Shown here: piece after piece, positions 1-7,462 of the stretch
Numbering within the stretch: the stretch's first letter is position 1
Layout: the number at the start of each line of letters is the position of its first letter
Source of the DNA: Astrothelium macrocarpum
Taxonomy: Eukaryota > Ascomycota > Dothideomycetes > Trypetheliales > Trypetheliaceae
NCBI GenBank assembly: GCA_021030915.1
Contig: JAGEMR010000273.1
Location: 1 to 12,967, forward strand
Length of the DNA stretch: 12,967 bases
Direction of reading: 5' to 3'
Notes under the pieces: model-generated
What the model was told of the DNA's origin: nothing
The model's input: the letters and a program-made list of their open reading frames with translations, nothing else
Database searches by the model: none
Program-made: the position numbers and the translations under genes

Positions 1-1195
1 GTTCGATCCATCGTTGAATCTCGCTCTGAGGCAGCTCATTCCAACAGCGAATCCATTCTTGTTCACCTACTGCTTTTAATTTTGGTGGACCTTTTTTGAT
101 GGTGGATCGTTTCAGCCACGGCCAAGCAGGTTCAATAGCATTCAGATCAGACGAATTACCACACCACGACAGCAGTCTAATATTCATCAATTCAAACGTT
201 TGCTGAATACGATGATGAGTATGAGCAGGAGCCTTATCTTGCTGAACAACAGTACCAGGCCGTTCAGCCTCATAACGCTGAACAAATGGAATTAACTTAG
301 GCAGCATAATATGATATTGATAGCGCCACCAATCAATGCCTCCTTTACCTTTTCGTACTAGTTTATCATATTTTTCTACAAAGCGAAATTGTGGTTTTTT
401 ACCAGGAACATTCTTCAGCGCTAATCGTCTCATCCCATTTTCTAACTCCCAGCGTTGTTTAACTACTGATTCGATCTCATTATTCCACTGCTGAAGCTGT
501 TGCTCAACAAGCCTTTTTTCAGCAGCTGTCTCACGCTTCCACACATGACAGGGGCCTTTGGAATCATAAACAAAACAACCCCAGAATATGAATTCGCTAT
601 TGCCTTTCCATCTCTCACGGATACAGGAACGAAATACTCGTTCATCAGATATACGCCATATTCGATATCCACCACGACGACAGAGTACTATTGACGTTTC
701 GTCCGACCAGATCACCTTTTTCCAGTCCTCCAGCGTCCAGTGACGATACTTCAGACACCAATTCAGTCTATCTCGTCTCATTTGTTTCGTCAGTCCAGGC
801 TTCCTCGTCGGCTTTGTTTTTCTGAATCCTGCTTTGCGAAGAATTCGCCATACTGTCATGTATCCAATTGAGTAGCCTTCGCTGGTAAGTTCAGCAGCAA
901 TTTGAGCGCATGTCTTCTCTCGTCCATAACGGTCGCGACGAACCTTATTTTGGATATTCTCCACTGTTTCAGGCTGATTCTTACGTGGACGACCTGATCT
1001 CGGCTTGTCCTGGAGGTGAATATCTTTGATTCGAAATGGTCGAACAGCAGGATCAAATCCACGCTCAATAATTTGAGCGTAAATTCGTCGGATTGTACGT
1101 TCTGGAAGAACAGTAAGCGATTCAATTTCCTTAACTGTTTTTCCTACAGTTCGTAATGAGACGATAGTACTGCGTACAGCAATATCATGGCCCAT
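1..1195 (-). CDS. Tc1-like (DD34E) transposase, 3' end beyond the window
   Basis: The minus-strand frame is open from ATG at 1195-1193 to the left edge (398 codons) with no stop or frameshift. Residues 1-120 look like the paired helix-turn-helix DNA-binding region, with a basic hinge (DKPRSGRPRKN) near residues 64-74. The DDE catalytic triad is visible: D165 in the motif WSDET, D320 in VVQQDKAPAH and E355 in SSDLNAIEPAW. There are 34 residues between the last two, the Tc1 spacing. The gap between the first two acids (154 residues) is long, as in a fungal Tc1 subgroup with a basic insert containing a GGIDWWRYQ-type motif. The protein should cut and rejoin the element ends at TA sites. Only a short C-terminal tail is probably missing. 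Composition is normal and none of the mutation pattern seen elsewhere is present, so this looks like a recent, possibly active copy. The family call is secure; activity is inferred. Confidence 0.9.
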   Translation of the reverse strand, partial: MGHDIAVRSTIVSLRTVGKTVKEIESLTVLPERTIRRIYAQIIERGFDPAVRPFRIKDIHLQDKPRSGRPRKNQPETVENIQNKVRRDRYGREKTCAQIAAELTSEGYSIGYMTVWRILRKAGFRKTKPTRKPGLTKQMRRDRLNWCLKYRHWTLEDWKKVIWSDETSIVLCRRGGYRIWRISDERVFRSCIRERWKGNSEFIFWGCFVYDSKGPCHVWKRETAAEKRLVEQQLQQWNNEIESVVKQRWELENGMRRLALKNVPGKKPQFRFVEKYDKLVRKGKGGIDWWRYQYHIMLPKLIPFVQRYEAERPGTVVQQDKAPAHTHHRIQQTFELMNIRLLSWCGNSSDLNAIEPAWPWLKRSTIKKGPPKLKAVGEQEWIRCWNELPQSEIQRWIE

Positions 1196-1432
1196 TTTGA
1201 GATGAATATGAAATGAGACGAAAATTTACATTTGTGCGCATTCGGCTGCATTAGATTCAGTAGTAAATTTGGTGGGAACTAGTGCCGAGCTAATGTCGAC
1301 GCTATGAATTAGCGCGGCCAAAACTTTTGGGACGCACCTCCGTACTGGAGGCGATGGTGTATCTGGGTTGCGGGTGGAAGAATGGAGCGCTAGATACAAG
1401 ACCAAATTATGCGGTTCGAGCGTTAATCTCCG
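1196..1432. other. Transposon 5' leader and unassigned flank
   Basis: Upstream of the transposase ATG there is a short AT-rich leader (to about 1230) that should contain the 5' terminal inverted repeat of the Tc1-like element. The other end lies outside the window, so the element boundary and its TA duplication cannot be fixed. From about 1230 to 1432 the DNA is of normal composition. An open minus-strand frame here runs across the MITE boundary and matches nothing I recognise; I do not call it a gene. Confidence 0.4.
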
Positions 1433-1440
1433 TACCGGAC
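1433..1440. repeat. 8 bp target-site duplication, left copy
   Basis: TACCGGAC lies directly before the MITE and is repeated exactly at 1731-1738. Eight-base duplications are characteristic of hAT transposases. Confidence 0.85.
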
Positions 1441-1470
1441 CAGGCTGTCCAATAATCATATGCGATTACA

Positions 1471-1508
1471 GATTCTCAGAATCACAGGAAATCGCGATTC
1501 TGAGAATC
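1471..1508. repeat. Subterminal palindromes GATTCTNAGAATC
   Basis: GATTCTCAGAATC (1471-1483) and GATTCTGAGAATC (1496-1508) are both perfect odd palindromes. A third, partial copy (GATTCTTAGAAT, 1679-1690) lies near the other end of the MITE. Subterminal repeats in hAT elements often bind transposase; that role is inferred here. Confidence 0.6.
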
Positions 1509-1557
1509 GATTCTCGTAATCTTCAAAAATCTCAAATTAGGCTAGATTCAACCTAAT

Positions 1558-1578
1558 TCAACCTAAAATTTAGGTTGA
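1558..1578. repeat. 21 bp internal palindrome of the MITE
   Basis: TCAACCTAAA and its reverse complement TTTAGGTTGA face each other across a single base. The half-motif recurs at 1551-1557 and about 1592-1602, so the MITE centre is built from several AACCTAA/TTAGGTT units. Confidence 0.6.
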
Positions 1579-1730
1579 CCCTCAATCTATAATTTAGGTT
1601 GACTTTATAACTAAGGTTTCTGAGGCAACCGCACAGACTAATAACTAGCTAAATTAGTAGCTAGCTAGGACAATTCCCGATTCTTAGAATAGAATCGGAA
1701 TCGCGGGAATCGCGATTATTGGACAGCCTG

Positions 1731-1738
1731 TACCGGAC
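1731..1738. repeat. 8 bp target-site duplication, right copy
   Basis: TACCGGAC, identical to 1433-1440, directly follows the MITE end. Confidence 0.85.
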
Positions 1739-1814
1739 ACTTCGAGCTCCACAATTCTCCTAATCAACACCTTAAGCATCTAGATTAGCTTCTAAGGCCA
1801 CATCGCGAATGCAC

Positions 1815-2747
1815 TTAGCACGGCGGCTGGCCATAGTATCTCCATCTCTTTTCCCGCTTGCGTCGCACGGTGTATACCCACTCGTCGAGAAACACCCATA
1901 GCCAAAGAAGAGCAAGCCAGGCCGCGATAATGCCCGCTCCCCCTATGCTAAGAATGCTGAACCAACGCGATGCCATCCAAAATGACCTCCACTGCGCGGC
2001 CGTCAACTGCTCAACCGCCAGCTCCACTTGCATTGAGTTAAGTATGATAGAGATTATCGCGAAGATAAAGAGGACCGGGCCGAATAGCCGGCCGAAGAAG
2101 TCGCTGTATTGTCCGTAAATCTGCTCATAGTAGAACTTATGCAGCAAGACCGGAGCATAGATGTTAAGTCGTGTCAACCTTAATTCGCCGTAGCAGTATC
2201 GGCCCGACACGTCAGCGTCTTCGATGTTGGCTAATCCTGATGCGAATCGACAGAAGGAAGACCAGTCTACATCTTGAGGGATAAGGCGGAGATTGTCTTG
2301 TTGCGCAATTCTCAGGTCTGATTCGTGCTGAATAAGGTATTGGTATGTCCTTAGAAATCCTAGTGCAACTCTTTGGAGACGCTCTCGGCTATCGACCGGG
2401 CGATCGGAACTCTTGTCTAGGTACATTAGTCAGAAATCATGCGAGAGGAGACATCTTGGAATGGGTTTGATGAAGACGCGGTTGTGGTCCCAGACCAGGT
2501 GTAACCGGGGGTCTTCTGTAATAAGAATCTTGCGACCCTTAACTTGTTGTTGATGAAGGGAATTGATATTCGCGCTGGAAAAAGTGGTCATAATCCAGAG
2601 TCGTGGCGCTATAGTCTCGAGATCGTGGGCATAGAGCTCGCTCATAAGAAGTTTGTTTACGCCGGCGGAGTCGTGGAGTGCGAGTAGCGGCTGGCCTGGT
2701 ACGGTCGCCTGTTCAGGTTTAGTAGTTCTGTTAGGTTCTAAATTGTA
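1815..2747 (-). pseudogene. DUF6601-like fungal membrane protein, body of a broken gene
   Basis: Two minus-strand frames (2747 to 2430 and 2429 to 1815) are in the same phase and separated by one TGA at 2432-2430. The first carries motifs KGRKILITEDPRLHLVW and FIKPIPRCLLSHDF; the second carries YCYGELRLTRLNIYAP and two strong hydrophobic segments (about residues 115-137 and 155-181 counted from the second ATG at 2426), then a basic tail. From memory this matches a fungus-restricted family annotated as DUF6601, whose function is unknown to me. Family members have Trp after the ...SH.F motif, so the TGA is most likely a TGG-to-TGA nonsense change. The true N-terminus lies beyond the transposon at 6241-6273; the ATG at 2789 lies inside the transposon's inverted repeat and is not the native start. 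With the element removed the frame has about 321 codons. Confidence 0.75.
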
Positions 2748-2749
2748 CA
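2744..2749. repeat. Insertion-site sequence TGTACA, left
   Basis: TGTACA occurs at both junctions (here and 6237-6242). Because it is a palindrome, the duplication could be TA (2746-2747), GTAC or all six bases. The transposase relic inside the element favours TA. Every choice gives the same empty site, which keeps the interrupted gene in frame. Confidence 0.65.
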
Positions 2750-2976
2750 CTCGCGTGAAGGTTGGGCGTCCTCTCAGGCAGCCCCGCACGTCCGCACCCT
2801 CCGCACCACCAAATTTGTATGGGAATTTGGGATCAGCCAGGCCACATAAACCTGGTGGTTACTTTTTTACCTGTAATTCGTTTATTCGATAATTTGATCA
2901 TTTGATTTTCTAATTCGGTAATTTTGAAACCGATTTTTATGATGATGAAATCGAAATGGTCCGAAATATTATTCCA
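2748..2976 (+). repeat. Left terminal inverted repeat
   Basis: Bases 2748-2839 match the reverse complement of 6147-6238 with one difference: T at 2826 where the other copy has C in an ApC context. From 2840 inwards the match continues with small indels and transitions as far as ATTATTCCAT at about 2967-2976. The outer part has normal composition; the inner part is AT-rich. Confidence 0.85.
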
Positions 2977-3149
2977 TTTCAGCGAATTATTATTATTATT
3001 TTTTTAGATTATGACGATCTTTCATAATATGATATTATCCGAATTATTCATATAATTATTCGTATAATAAAAAGAATTAAAAGAAATATCAAATTATACG
3101 GTAATTTATTGAATTTAATTTATTATCATAATTCTTCGCGGATATTAAT

Positions 3150-3945
3150 ATTTATTATTGTGAAGGTTCTGAAGGAGCATCTTTTTACGAAATCTGATAT
3201 ATATGCCGACGAAATGGCTGAATGAATCTGGTAATATTATGATGTATTCGTGAATTCATCGCTGATGAAGAGAAGATTGATTGAGGCCGGCTGGAATAAG
3301 AAGAAGATTCATATCTATTTTCAAATTAATGAATATAATAATTAATAAATTGATTTGAAATGTCATTGAATAATTAAAAAATATTGCGCTGAATTCTGTG
3401 ATAATTATATGGTCATAATGGTATAATATTCGGCCAATTAGCTGATGTATATTGATAAAAATGGAATAGATCAATGTATTAGATTTCGCCTTTACGATTG
3501 AATATCAAAAAAATCAAAAATAATTCAGTGTTATTTTTTCGAATATGGACGATATTATAATATTCTACCGATATATATATTAAATGGAATTCTGGATTAT
3601 TCGATTTACGAAAATTCAATAATAATTTAGATATTCATATATTGACTGGAGGAATTGTTATTACTGAAATATTTTTTATTTAATTCTGATAATCTATTAC
3701 CGAATTTGATATTAATAATGAATAATATTTTGATATATTATAATGAAAAAATGATTGATTTGATTATAAAATAATTTGAAATGAAATTGATATATTTATT
3801 TTTATATTCGTCTGATTTGAATCCGATTAAAGAATTCTTTTTTCAATTCAAAATATTCATTCGGAAATATTATGAATTATATTCAAATTTAGAAGATTTT
3901 GATTTCGTTGATTATTTAATTTGATACGTTAAATAGGTTGGATAG
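3150..3945 (+). pseudogene. DDE transposase relic, heavily mutated
   Basis: Frame-1 plus-strand translation, read through stops, gives a recognisable Tc1/mariner-type (DDE_3-like) transposase. Landmarks in order: a DEMAE motif at about 3208-3222 followed by TGA and TAA; GWNKKK at about 3289-3306; the first catalytic Asp at 3454-3456 in a YID context (family VDES); MNN at 3718-3726 where the family has MDN, so the second catalytic Asp reads AAT; YSSDLNPIK at about 3805-3831 where the family has YSPDLNPIE, so the catalytic Glu reads AAA; and near the end the frame TGA-TAC-GTT-AAA-TAG-GTT-GGA (3922-3942), which reads as W-C-V-K-Q-V-G after reversing three transitions. Spacing is 88 residues, then 35. 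Most landmarks share one phase; local slippage near 3650 is possible. It cannot make an active enzyme. Confidence 0.75.
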
Positions 3946-4153
3946 AATAAAAATCAAATATAAGAATATTTTCATAATTTGTATATCTTTATTTTTGATT
4001 AATTGAATTTTTAATTATATAATTCAGATGATTTGATTCAATTATGAATATTATAAAGAATTATATAAAAAATTGTGTAAAAAATATTATAAAAAAATGA
4101 ATATATGATCAAATTATATAATAAATATTCGAAATATATCCAATATATTGATT

Positions 4154-4322
4154 AATATTGAATTTATTAATAAATTATTAGAATAAAAATGATGGAATAA
4201 TATAGCGTTTATTTATATTAAAATCGTGAATTCGCCCGATTAGATAATATAATATGTGCGTTTCATAAGCCAAATTACATCGTCAAATATTGGATTTATT
4301 AGTAAATTATTAGGGCAGAAAT
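4154..4322. repeat. Degenerate direct repeat, 132 bp apart
   Basis: About 37 bases starting at 4154 (AATATTGAATTTATTAATAA...) recur at 4286 (AATATTGGATTTATTAGTAA...). The aligned differences I read are A where the second copy has G, or T where it has C. The second copy is therefore nearer the unmutated state. The 132 bp offset is a multiple of three. Possibly an internal repeat of a lost coding region. Confidence 0.4.
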
Positions 4323-4611
4323 ATTAATCTTATAAAATTTCGTTTGGACCGAATAATTTGAACAATTCAGTTAATTTCGTATATTTCGAACATTTCATCT
4401 TTCTTCATCACCTTTTCCATCATTTTCTTATTCTTCTAACTATTCGATCTATTATCGATTTATTTAATTAATGAATTATTCGTCTATTTGATTAATCAAA
4501 TTGTTAATTAATTCATTTTTTATTCCATTTTTTGATATTTTAAAAGATCGTGATAATAATATCTTTTGTTACACCTCCTTTAATCAATAATTTGATTCTT
4601 TCATTATCTCA

Positions 4612-4794
4612 TTATAGAGATTTGAATCTTTCGAAATCATATTTATATTGATCAAGGATTTTCATCATTTTATCAAATTCAATTTTGATTGAATCACGTT
4701 TATTTCGCTGTTTATACCATTCCAAATATACTGATATTCTTTCATTTATCGCCAATTCAGATATTAACAAAAATGATAAATCGGTAATTCTCAT
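4612..4794 (-). other. Short charged frame in AT-rich DNA, doubtful
   Basis: A 60-codon minus-strand frame has an ordinary-looking mix of charged and hydrophobic residues (for example YLEWYKQRNKRDSIKIEF) and could form a short coiled coil. It begins directly after an in-frame stop and has no homologue I recognise. It could be the remains of a second element protein or chance in low-GC DNA. Confidence 0.12.
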
Positions 4795-5868
4795 TTATAA
4801 CCTCTCATTCGATATATATATTTCATTAGATATATTTCACTCGCTATTTCAATATTCGCCAACTGATTTCTGATAAAAATTATTGATAATTATAAAAATA
4901 ATATTTGCGGAATTAAAAATTGATATCGAATTTATTCTATAATTTCGTTTATTTCGTTCAATAAATTATTCATATAATTCAGATAATAATTCATTAATAA
5001 TAATTATTCCTTTTTTAATCAAATCATTTCATTTTCTCAAATCCATTATATTAAATTAAATATATTTTTGAATTGATATATTAATCTAATATCATATTGA
5101 ATTCTGATCATATTTATCAGAATAATTCCATTTTTTGATGATATCATAAATCAAATTATCAATTATTTTAATATATTAAATTATCTGAAAAAGATTTTTT
5201 TTTATCAATTCAATAATAAATATCTGATATTTAATTAATTAATTATATAATAAATCAAATAATATCAATATTTTATTATATTTCGTTTATTCATTATTTT
5301 TAATAGAATTTTATCATTTATTAATTCAATATTAATATTCATTATAAAATTCTGATTATTTTATTTAATCCAGAATTCAATTAATTTTTGATCAATTTTG
5401 GCCCATAATTCAGATTTTAATAAATTAATAAATAGATTAATTGATTATTTCCGTATTTTTGATATTTTTGATATTAATTTAATCTCAATTTTTATAATAT
5501 TAATCCGATTATTAGAAATTTTATCAAATTTTATATTATCAAAATTATTCCGAAAATGAAAATTCTAATATTAATCTAACGAATTTATTATTTTATTTTT
5601 AAATATTATATATAATTTTTTATTTTTTAATCTAATTTGTTATATCAGATCAAAATATAATGATTTCAATTATTTTTCAATTATTATTGATTCGATCAAA
5701 TTAGTTATTTTTTCATCATCATAAATTGATATCATATTGATATCGCGAAATGGATTTGAAAATGAATAATTCATCAAAAAAATAGATAATAATTGATTAA
5801 AAAATGGATCTATATTGATTTGGAATGATTTAAATTAGGAACCAATAGAAGTAGATATTTATATTTTT

Positions 5869-6027
5869 ATGGTCTGTTCATTAGTTATTATAGATGGAAT
5901 CTTTTTCATTATGGTAGCTGATTCAATTCGTTTTACAGTTCTGATCTCGACCGCCAGAGGAGGTAATTCATATCAAAATGAAACTGATTTTTTATTCGAA
6001 TTGGTTGAACCAGATATGATGGAATAA
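5869..6027 (+). pseudogene. Possible C-terminal fragment of an unknown element protein
   Basis: A 52-codon frame runs from ATG at 5869 to TAA at 6025-6027, ending just inside the right inverted repeat. It is continuous with seven or more upstream codons lacking stops. Around 5940-5970 it is clearly less AT-rich than its surroundings and encodes a segment STARGGNSYQNE followed by an acidic tail. I do not recognise the family. It may be the last exon of a second gene carried by the transposon. Confidence 0.25.
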
Positions 6028-6238
6028 TATTTTCGAATTATTTCGACCTCATCATCAAAAAAACGGTTTCAAAATTATCGAATTAGAAAATCAAATAAAC
6101 GAATTAACGAATTACAGGTAAAAGGCAACCACCAAATTTTTTTGCTTGGCTGATCCCAAGTTCCCATACAAATTTGGTGGTGCGGAGGGTGCGGACGTGC
6201 GGGGCTGCCTGAGAGGACGCCCAACCTTCACGCGAGTG
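6019..6238 (-). repeat. Right terminal inverted repeat
   Basis: Reverse complement of the left repeat. The outer 92 bp (6147-6238) are GC-normal and almost identical to the left copy. The inner part is AT-rich yet still aligns well with the inner left repeat (shared ACCTGTAATTCGTT, TGATTTTCTAATTCG and TTTTGAAACCG in the left orientation). Confidence 0.85.
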
Positions 6239-6242
6239 TACA
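6237..6242. repeat. Insertion-site sequence TGTACA, right
   Basis: Second copy of the junction sequence described at 2744-2749; TA is at 6239-6240. Confidence 0.65.
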
Positions 6243-6273
6243 CTAGCTGATTGGGCTTAGAAAACGGTAGCAT
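6241..6273 (-). pseudogene. 5' end of the DUF6601-like gene, separated by the transposon
   Basis: ATG at 6273-6271 (A at -3) opens a minus-strand frame of 11 codons, MLPFSKPNQLV. It enters the insertion-site TAC codon in exactly the phase used at 2747-2745 on the other side of the transposon. The first in-frame codon block upstream is closed by a TGA at about 6312-6310, so this is the first ATG available. The phase match across a 3.5 kb insertion is strong evidence that this is the original start. Confidence 0.6.
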
Positions 6274-6541
6274 AGTAGCAGTAATAAGTAGTTGGAATTT
6301 GTGGTAATATCAAATGATGCTACTCGAATGTACGGATCCTATATGCTTAAGTATCATGAAAGGCAGAAGCTTTTTGTCTCAGCCTGGCGCCTCTCGGCTG
6401 TGTCTTATGCAGGCAGACTCCGTTCTTTTGACGCCTCAGCCTGATACCCCACGACAGAATTTTCAACCCCTGTCCTCCTTATTCTGCTTTCTGGTGTGAA
6501 GAAGAAGCATCTTCCAGGCTCTATAGCGTTTTAGACGAATA
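6274..6541. promoter_or_regulatory. Shared region between two divergent genes
   Basis: These 268 bases separate the minus-strand start of the DUF6601-like gene (6273) from the plus-strand start of the NLR (6542), so both promoters must lie here or overlap the neighbour. I see no clear TATA box or CCAAT motif. A plus-strand open frame at 6314-6499 has no supporting features and is taken as chance. Confidence 0.4.
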
Positions 6542-6544
6542 ATG

Positions 6545-6597
6545 GTGAGTGGTTACACAGCGCGAGGTATAAAGCGCGCCAAGACTAACGCGGCTAG
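6545..6597 (+). other. NLR intron 1 (53 bp)
   Basis: Donor GTGAGT, branch site ACTAAC, acceptor CTAG. Splicing joins ATG directly to GCC in the hydrolase frame, which otherwise has no ATG upstream of its first motif and an in-frame TAG at 6595. Confidence 0.6.
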
Positions 6598-6972
6598 GCC
6601 CGACCAGTGACAGATGAAAAGATTGGCCTCAAGGTGCTCTGTGAGCCCTCAGAAGACCCGTCTCAGATCGTTGAGTATATCCTGCTCCAAACACTGTGCT
6701 TGCCTGCGAGTCTACTCACACAGCGTAGCATCATCGCGATCCACGGTATCGGAGCCCTTACAGACGATAATTGGTGCAAAAATGTCGGCACAAAGGACAC
6801 TCCACGGTAGGTTAACTGGCTCGCCCAGAAAGATATGCTGCCAATGTTGGCACCGAATGCCCGGATTATGCGATACGGGTACCAGTCCCATTGGTTTGGC
6901 GAAGCCGTGATACGGCAGAGGACGTCTACAGTTGCACAGCGACTGCTATCAGCACTGAAACGAGAGAGAAAG

Positions 6973-7028
6973 GTGCAGGCTTTTCCCCAAAGATCTCTTA
7001 ACACTGCTGAATCGTAGATGACTTCTAG
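6973..7028 (+). other. NLR intron 2 (56 bp)
   Basis: Donor GTGCAG, branch-like GCTGA, acceptor CTAG. Removal joins ...KRERK to AFPYRPLVF, restoring the expected family sequence in phase 0; unspliced, the frame ends at 7015-7017. Confidence 0.75.
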
Positions 7029-7091
7029 GCATTCCCGTACCGACCGCTCGTTTTTATCGCACATTGCTTTGGCGGGTTGGTCATACTGAAA

Positions 7092-7138
7092 GTAAGGAGG
7101 CTCCGTTAGATCAGGTGGACTAGGCTGATGTTGGACAG
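7092..7138 (+). other. NLR intron 3 (47 bp)
   Basis: Donor GTAAGG, branch GCTGAT, acceptor ACAG. Splicing joins LVILK to ALLDARAHEDDWPG and moves into the frame of the next open stretch. Confidence 0.8.
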
Positions 7139-7462
7139 GCTCTTCTCGATGCTCGAGCCCACGAAGACGACTGGCCCGGCATATTTATCTCAACGACTGG
7201 CCTAATCTTCTTCGGCACGCCATTTAGAGGAGCTAGAGGAATGAGCCAGACAGAGATGCTCGCAGCGGCCCGAAGTGAATATCACGACGACAATATCCAG
7301 CCAGAGATATTGAGGATCCTGGAGCCGGAAGATGAGTTTCTTCAAGATCTAATGGACCAGTTTAGCAAAACACGACAAAATGCCAATAAGACTCGGGTGG
7401 CGTGCTTTTATGAGTTAAAATCGAGTAATGTTGGAAGGATTGTGGGTGCAGAGGATCGGACG

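Larger units (their letters stand above)
1441..1730. mobile_element. Non-autonomous hAT-type MITE (290 bp)
   Basis: The element starts with CAGGCTGTCCAATAATC (1441-1457) and ends with its exact reverse complement (1714-1730), giving 17 bp perfect terminal inverted repeats. It is flanked by a perfect 8 bp duplication, TACCGGAC. CAG...CTG ends plus an 8 bp duplication are the signature of the hAT superfamily. At 290 bp it has no room for a transposase, so it must be moved in trans by an autonomous hAT element elsewhere. Inside are several short palindromes close to both ends. It sits downstream of the DUF6601-like gene. Ends and duplication are seen directly; the superfamily follows from established rules. 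Confidence 0.85.
3946..5868. other. AT-rich interior of the transposon, no recognisable gene
   Basis: Composition is extreme: sampled lines around 5161-5280 have 4-5 G+C in 60 bases. Remaining C is mostly preceded by T and remaining G mostly followed by A; AC and GT are nearly absent between about 5041 and 5280. Around 4200-4440 the composition is less extreme. I see no motif that identifies a second protein. Short frames exist on both strands but none is convincing on its own. Confidence 0.6.
2748..6238 (+). mobile_element. AT-rich, mutated Tc1/mariner-type transposon inserted in the DUF6601-like gene
   Basis: The ends CACTCGCGTGAAGG... and its reverse complement are separated by 3491 bp and flanked by TA within TGTACA. 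The terminal inverted repeats are about 220 bp long. Their outer 92 bp are GC-normal and differ at one base; the inner parts and all of the interior are extremely AT-rich. A mutated DDE transposase is readable on the plus strand near the left end. About 2 kb to its right is unassigned, so the element is longer than a typical Tc1-type element and may hold a second gene or a nested insertion. It interrupts a coding frame, so it arrived after that gene. Superfamily is inferred from TA and the DDE motif spacing. Confidence 0.8.

Noticed and set aside
1226..1459. Minus-strand 77-codon frame
   Set aside because: It starts inside the MITE end and runs through the target duplication into unassigned DNA; no motif supports it.
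2748..2789. ATG at 2789 as start of the membrane-protein gene
   Set aside because: The first 14 codons are the transposon's inverted repeat, which also occurs at the other end of the element; the native start is at 6273.
2840..6146. AT-rich block as mitochondrial or bacterial DNA
   Set aside because: It is bounded by inverted repeats and a TA junction, carries a mutated fungal-type transposase, and its low GC is explained by transitions.
6663..7064. Long minus-strand frame opposite the NLR hydrolase exons
   Set aside because: It is the antisense shadow of a plus-strand domain with clear motifs and spliced continuity.
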